64,000 nucleotides of DNA from NCBI RefSeq assembly GCF_002078875.1, contig NC_034409.1, positions 106,435,250 through 106,499,249 of the forward strand. Reading direction: 5' to 3'. The notes under the pieces were generated by a model. It was not told the origin of the DNA. It did no database searches and saw only the letters and a list, made by a program, of their open reading frames with translations. The translations under genes and the position numbers were made by a program. This document shows, one piece after another, positions 59,875-64,000 of the stretch. Every line of letters begins with the position of its first letter. Positions within the stretch are counted from its first letter, which is position 1. The stretch comes from Numida meleagris. Its lineage: Eukaryota > Chordata > Aves > Galliformes > Numididae.

Positions 59875-62349
59875 TAATAAAATCTCAAATGATACAAGGT
59901 CAGACTGAACAATAATTCCGTTCAGCTTTCAAACCACAAACAAATCTTACAGCTGTGCACAAGTTGAGTATCAGGCATGAGGATGAAGGCTGCATAATAT
60001 TTGAAATGCTCAAAATCAAAGTACAGTAGATTTCTTAACTATTGTTATTAAATATCTGAGCTTTTCTTTCAGAGACATAAAACTAAGAAAAACGCTGATG
60101 CTCAACTAACATTTTAGCCAATGATTGTAACAATTTCACTGCATCCCTTGTGTTCAGAAAGCAAACTGAGCAAAGAATTTGCACTGAGATATCTCCTAGA
60201 ATGAACGTTTCTGAAAGAATAAGGCAAATGTCTACGCAAACCCCAAAAGGAAAAAGCTTAGTGAATTCCAGAATCTGTTCTTCATGTTTATATTCAGCTC
60301 ATTGCACCAGCACATTTTTTTTTCTATTCTTTAGACTTTCATCAAGACAATTCCTAATTGTTAACATAACTGCCTAAAGCCTTTTAGGTGTAAATCAGTA
60401 AGCGATGAAGTGAGGTGGAAAAGTAGCTTCCCTCTGACAGATGCATTCTTGAAAATGAGGTGATAATAGGTAAAATGGAATTAAGAAGACTAATGACATA
60501 CAATAACAAGCCTGTCTAATTGTGAAGATTTAATTAAAGTGGAGCTGCTGTGATGCTGATGTAATTATTAAAAGAATATCTTGCTTTCTGTGTTAGATCA
60601 AGCTGCTATTTCAATATAATGTAATCTAGATCTTTTAAAAGGTCTAGATCCTAGCAAATCGTAAAATACTTTAATCTACTCAGTTACTTTGGGTTTAGAG
60701 TATATCAACAGATTTTGGCAAAAAATTGGTATTCCTGAGATACTTCAAAGTGCATTATATGGGAAGTCTTGCCATTTTGCAACACACTTAGTACCTGCAA
60801 TTTTTATAAACAAAATGTTATGGATGATAAAAAAGCTGGATGAATGCTAGACTGCAAAACACACAACAACATATTGCAAGCTTAGGTGGCTTGTGACAGC
60901 TTTAAAGGTGCTCTCAGCCCTTTTATATTGAATTATATTTTCAACTGCAGCCAGCAGCAGATGTTATTTGACATTAGCGAATATGTATTGAGCACTTGCA
61001 CCATCAGTGAAAAGCTACTTACTACCGTAGATCAGTAATTTAGAGCAGAAGTCCAGCTTATCTCAAGAAATCCTGATCCGGACACTTAAGTAGTTGGTAA
61101 AGATTTCTCATTATTCCTTCTTCCAGTCCAGTCCCAATATCCAAACGTTCAAGGCGATCAAACATAAGTCATGAGTGTGGAAAGAAAAACACATTGCTGG
61201 CCTCAATTTTCAGAACTTTTTGTTTAAAAACTGATGGCTATTTCAAATAAAGTCTTTCACTTACATCTGCTTACATTTATACATCTTCATACTACCTTAT
61301 ACTCCTATTTCAGCATTTGCATGTTTTCTTTTTTATTCTCAATATCCATTTACTTCCTTGGTCTCTGTTTCACAGTGACCTGAATAACTGTGATGTTCAA
61401 GGAACTCAGCATCTGTCTTTAGAAAGCGTTGGAATACGCAAGATGTATTTGTCATACTGTGACTCAAGTTCTTGCATGACACTTTCCTTTCCTTTAACTG
61501 ATTTTCCTTATTCAGATGAAGTAAATTTTTGCACCCTGTCTAAACCCTTCAATACATTCATGCTCTGGGAGATTCTGGCTGCCAATTAAATCCAGATTTA
61601 AGATTTTTCTGAAAAACAGACTCACCTGTTATGCAGGGACTGTGCACAGTTTGAGTTCTGCAACCCTCTGCAGTAGGAGAGCCTAGTCCAAAAATCTCAT
61701 GCCATATGAATAGATCAGTTGTGGAAAAGCAAGCATACTACAGCTCAACACAGTTTTCACTGTCTACTACTTTAAAAATGGTATGCTTGTGTTAATGTTG
61801 CTCTGTGGCTGGACTAGCACCCAACAGTATGGAGAGCAAGCAGAATCATGAGGTATGGCACACCTGCACCCACACTCAGGTCTGCCAATCACCTTGTAAC
61901 ACAGGTGCACTTTCTGTGTCTGCTTTGCAGTATCTCCATGTAATAACCCAAAGGCTCCAAGGACAGGATGGGGCTCTATAAAAGCATCTCAGACTGATTT
62001 AAAATATCCCAAATGCAACTACTTATGAGGTAATATAAATTCTATTATTGTCTAATTTAAATTAAGCAGAATTTCCCAGTGGAGGGAAAGCTTCTTTTCC
62101 CTGTACAAAGCAATAATAAAAATTAACAGCAGATGGTAAGTGATCTATGAGGCATTCAAATAGTCATTCAATTTTTTTCTAATCCTTTCACATGCAATCT
62201 TCATTCTTTTTCCTTCCAGTCACAGATATACCTACTGGGAGAAAAATATCTTTCCTAGATACTTCAGCTAAAAGACAAAAATGAACAAACAATGGTAGTT
62301 CTAAATTTTAGAGAAGATTTGGCTCAAATTTGACCCTGTGAACACCATT
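59875..62349. other. Intronic unique sequence
   Basis: AT-rich with no recognised element. Reading frames (for example 61317-61589, plus) lack a family signature. Confidence 0.5.
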
Positions 62350-62935
62350 GTCACAGAATCACAGAATTGTAGGGACTGGATGGGACCTCAAGACATCATC
62401 AAGTCTAACTCTGCTAAAGCAGGTTCCCTACAATACATCACACAGGTAGGCATCCAGACAGGTTGTGAGTATCTCCAGAGAAGGAGACTCCACAACCTCT
62501 CTGGGCAGCCTGTTCCAGTGCTCTGTCATCCTCACTGTAAAGATTTTCCTCTTGTTCATAAGGAACTTCTTGTTTTGCAGTTTGTGCCTGTTGCCCCTTG
62601 TCCTGCCACTGCGCAACACTAAAAAAAAGCTTAACCCCATCCACTTGACATCTGTCCTTTAAATATTTATAAGCATCGATAAGATCCTTCCTCAATCTTC
62701 TCTTTTCCAAACTGAAGAGTTCCAGGTTGCTCAGCCTTTCCTCATATGGGAAATGTTCCCGGCCCTTCACCACCTTTGTGGCTCTCCATTGGACTCTCTC
62801 TAGAAGATCCCTGCCTTCTTTCAACTGTGGAGTCCAGAATTGGATACAGTTTTCTGGATCACCAGGGCAGAGTACAGAGGAAGAATTATCTCCCTAGACC
62901 TGCTGGCCATGGTCTTGGTAATGCACCCCATCATA
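62350..62935 (-). mobile_element. CR1 LINE, 3' fragment with partly readable ORF2 C-terminus
   Basis: The minus-strand frames read [59 protein letters not shown], then after a frame break [20 protein letters not shown] and a terminal LDAYLCDVL. The plus-strand left edge, TCACAGAATCACAGAATTGT, is the reversed tail. This is the same CR1 group as the copies at 8090 and 21731. Confidence 0.95.
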
Positions 62936-64000
62936 CTTGTAGGCAAGGAGAGAAAAATGACATATTACATAGGCCAGAGAAATGATTATAGGCTTGAGAT
63001 GGTAGCCTGCAGGCAGTGGGATTCATCCCTCCTAACCACTAGATTTTCAACCCCAACAAGCTACTTTGATACATTCTATTTTCTCAGGGTTTATATCAAC
63101 TGATCCAACACATTAGAAAGTACATGCGCCTAAGGTTTCCTCCATTTTCAGCTTGTCAAACATTGTTCTGCTTTCACACACCATTTTTCAGACGTACTGT
63201 CCTCACCTCTTCAACACTACATGTAAGACCTGTACATCCAAATTTATTTTAGTGCTGTTTTATGTTGAAACATCTTGTCTTCAGCATCAGTATCACTAAT
63301 GATACCTCTGAGGAGATCGTGATTCAAAGGCCGGTCTTGAGCATGAAAATATTGAACAAATAAAGTTTCATGAGTTCCAGAAAACCAACGGATTTTTCTT
63401 TATTATTTACATCATCAGTTTTCAGCAGCTGAATTAAATAAAAATCATAAAAATGAGCCTATAAACACTCATTTTACAAGAATTTTGCTCTTGCAGTGCT
63501 CATCATCTTTTAAACATGTACATTTCAAAGTCAGATTAAGTCTCTGTCTAGTTTTCCCCCAAATCTCTTTGACTTGCTTTTCTCCTTTCTAGCTCACTTG
63601 GTCTTATTTCTAAAAACCAAATTGAGAAGCTTTGCTTTTAGTACATTCATTTCTTTTAAAAATCATTTAAATTCTTCCTGACTTGTTGAAGTCACAAAAA
63701 ACATTATATGTGTATATACACACATATACATACACCTACATATGTGCTTGTCTTTAAACTCTAGTGATGGCCATACTTGCTTCATTCCTACTGGGCCATG
63801 TTAAATGCCACCAAAGTTGATCATATGTTCTCTTGCTTGTGGAATGAGTGAAATATTAAGAGCTGACAGAGAAACAATTTTCTGTCCAAAATTTGCTTGA
63901 GATGTCTGAGTTCAGGAAGGACTGAAAACTGTTGAATAAAGATCAGCCACAATGTATTGAAACTTTTGAACATCTGAGAACAGCTCCTGTTTCCTGGCTG
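62936..64000. other. Intronic unique sequence to the right window edge
   Basis: AT-rich. It includes a TATGTGTATATACACACATA-type inverted AT/GT stretch at 63705-63746. No exon of DSCAM was recognised here. Confidence 0.55.

Overview
This is vertebrate, almost certainly avian (galliform-like) nuclear DNA. It is AT-rich and gene-poor, and it is dotted with 5'-truncated CR1 LINEs carrying the typical bird 3' tail of tandem ATTCTGTGATTCT-like units. I saw no bacterial-type genes, operons, CRISPR arrays, rRNA or tRNA. Most short open reading frames are chance or lie inside CR1.

The only gene I can support is DSCAM (Down syndrome cell adhesion molecule) on the minus strand, represented by three internal exons. 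Read 5' to 3' on the minus strand these are the second half of Ig2 (9899-9753, 147 nt), Ig3 (4371-4093, 279 nt) and Ig4 (1776-1501, 276 nt). All have AG acceptors and GT donors, all are phase 1 at both ends (symmetric), and together they give 234 continuous codons. The exon for the first half of Ig2 is not visible to the right, so 9900-64000 appears to be one intron of at least 54 kb that divides Ig2. Exons downstream of Ig4 lie left of the window.

The small introns (1777-4092 and 4372-9752) are mostly unique sequence with one CR1 copy at 8090-8568. The giant intron holds about a dozen recent CR1 fragments in both orientations. It also holds one or two much older amniote CR1/L3-like relics, a ~58-bp minisatellite (45827-46080), simple repeats (a 41-nt T run, an 18-unit TG tract, GTT/CAA tracts) and two perfect-stem hairpins. 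Candidate regulatory motifs are two near-palindromic RFX X-boxes (984-997 and 38701-38714) and two strong CTCF-like motifs on the same strand (about 43.28 and 44.65 kb).

I found no evidence of an undescribed biological system. The best leads are the regulatory motifs in the giant intron, a possible plus-strand cryptic exon at 23912-24045, an unexplained coding-like patch at 52631-52913, and the ancient CR1 relic.
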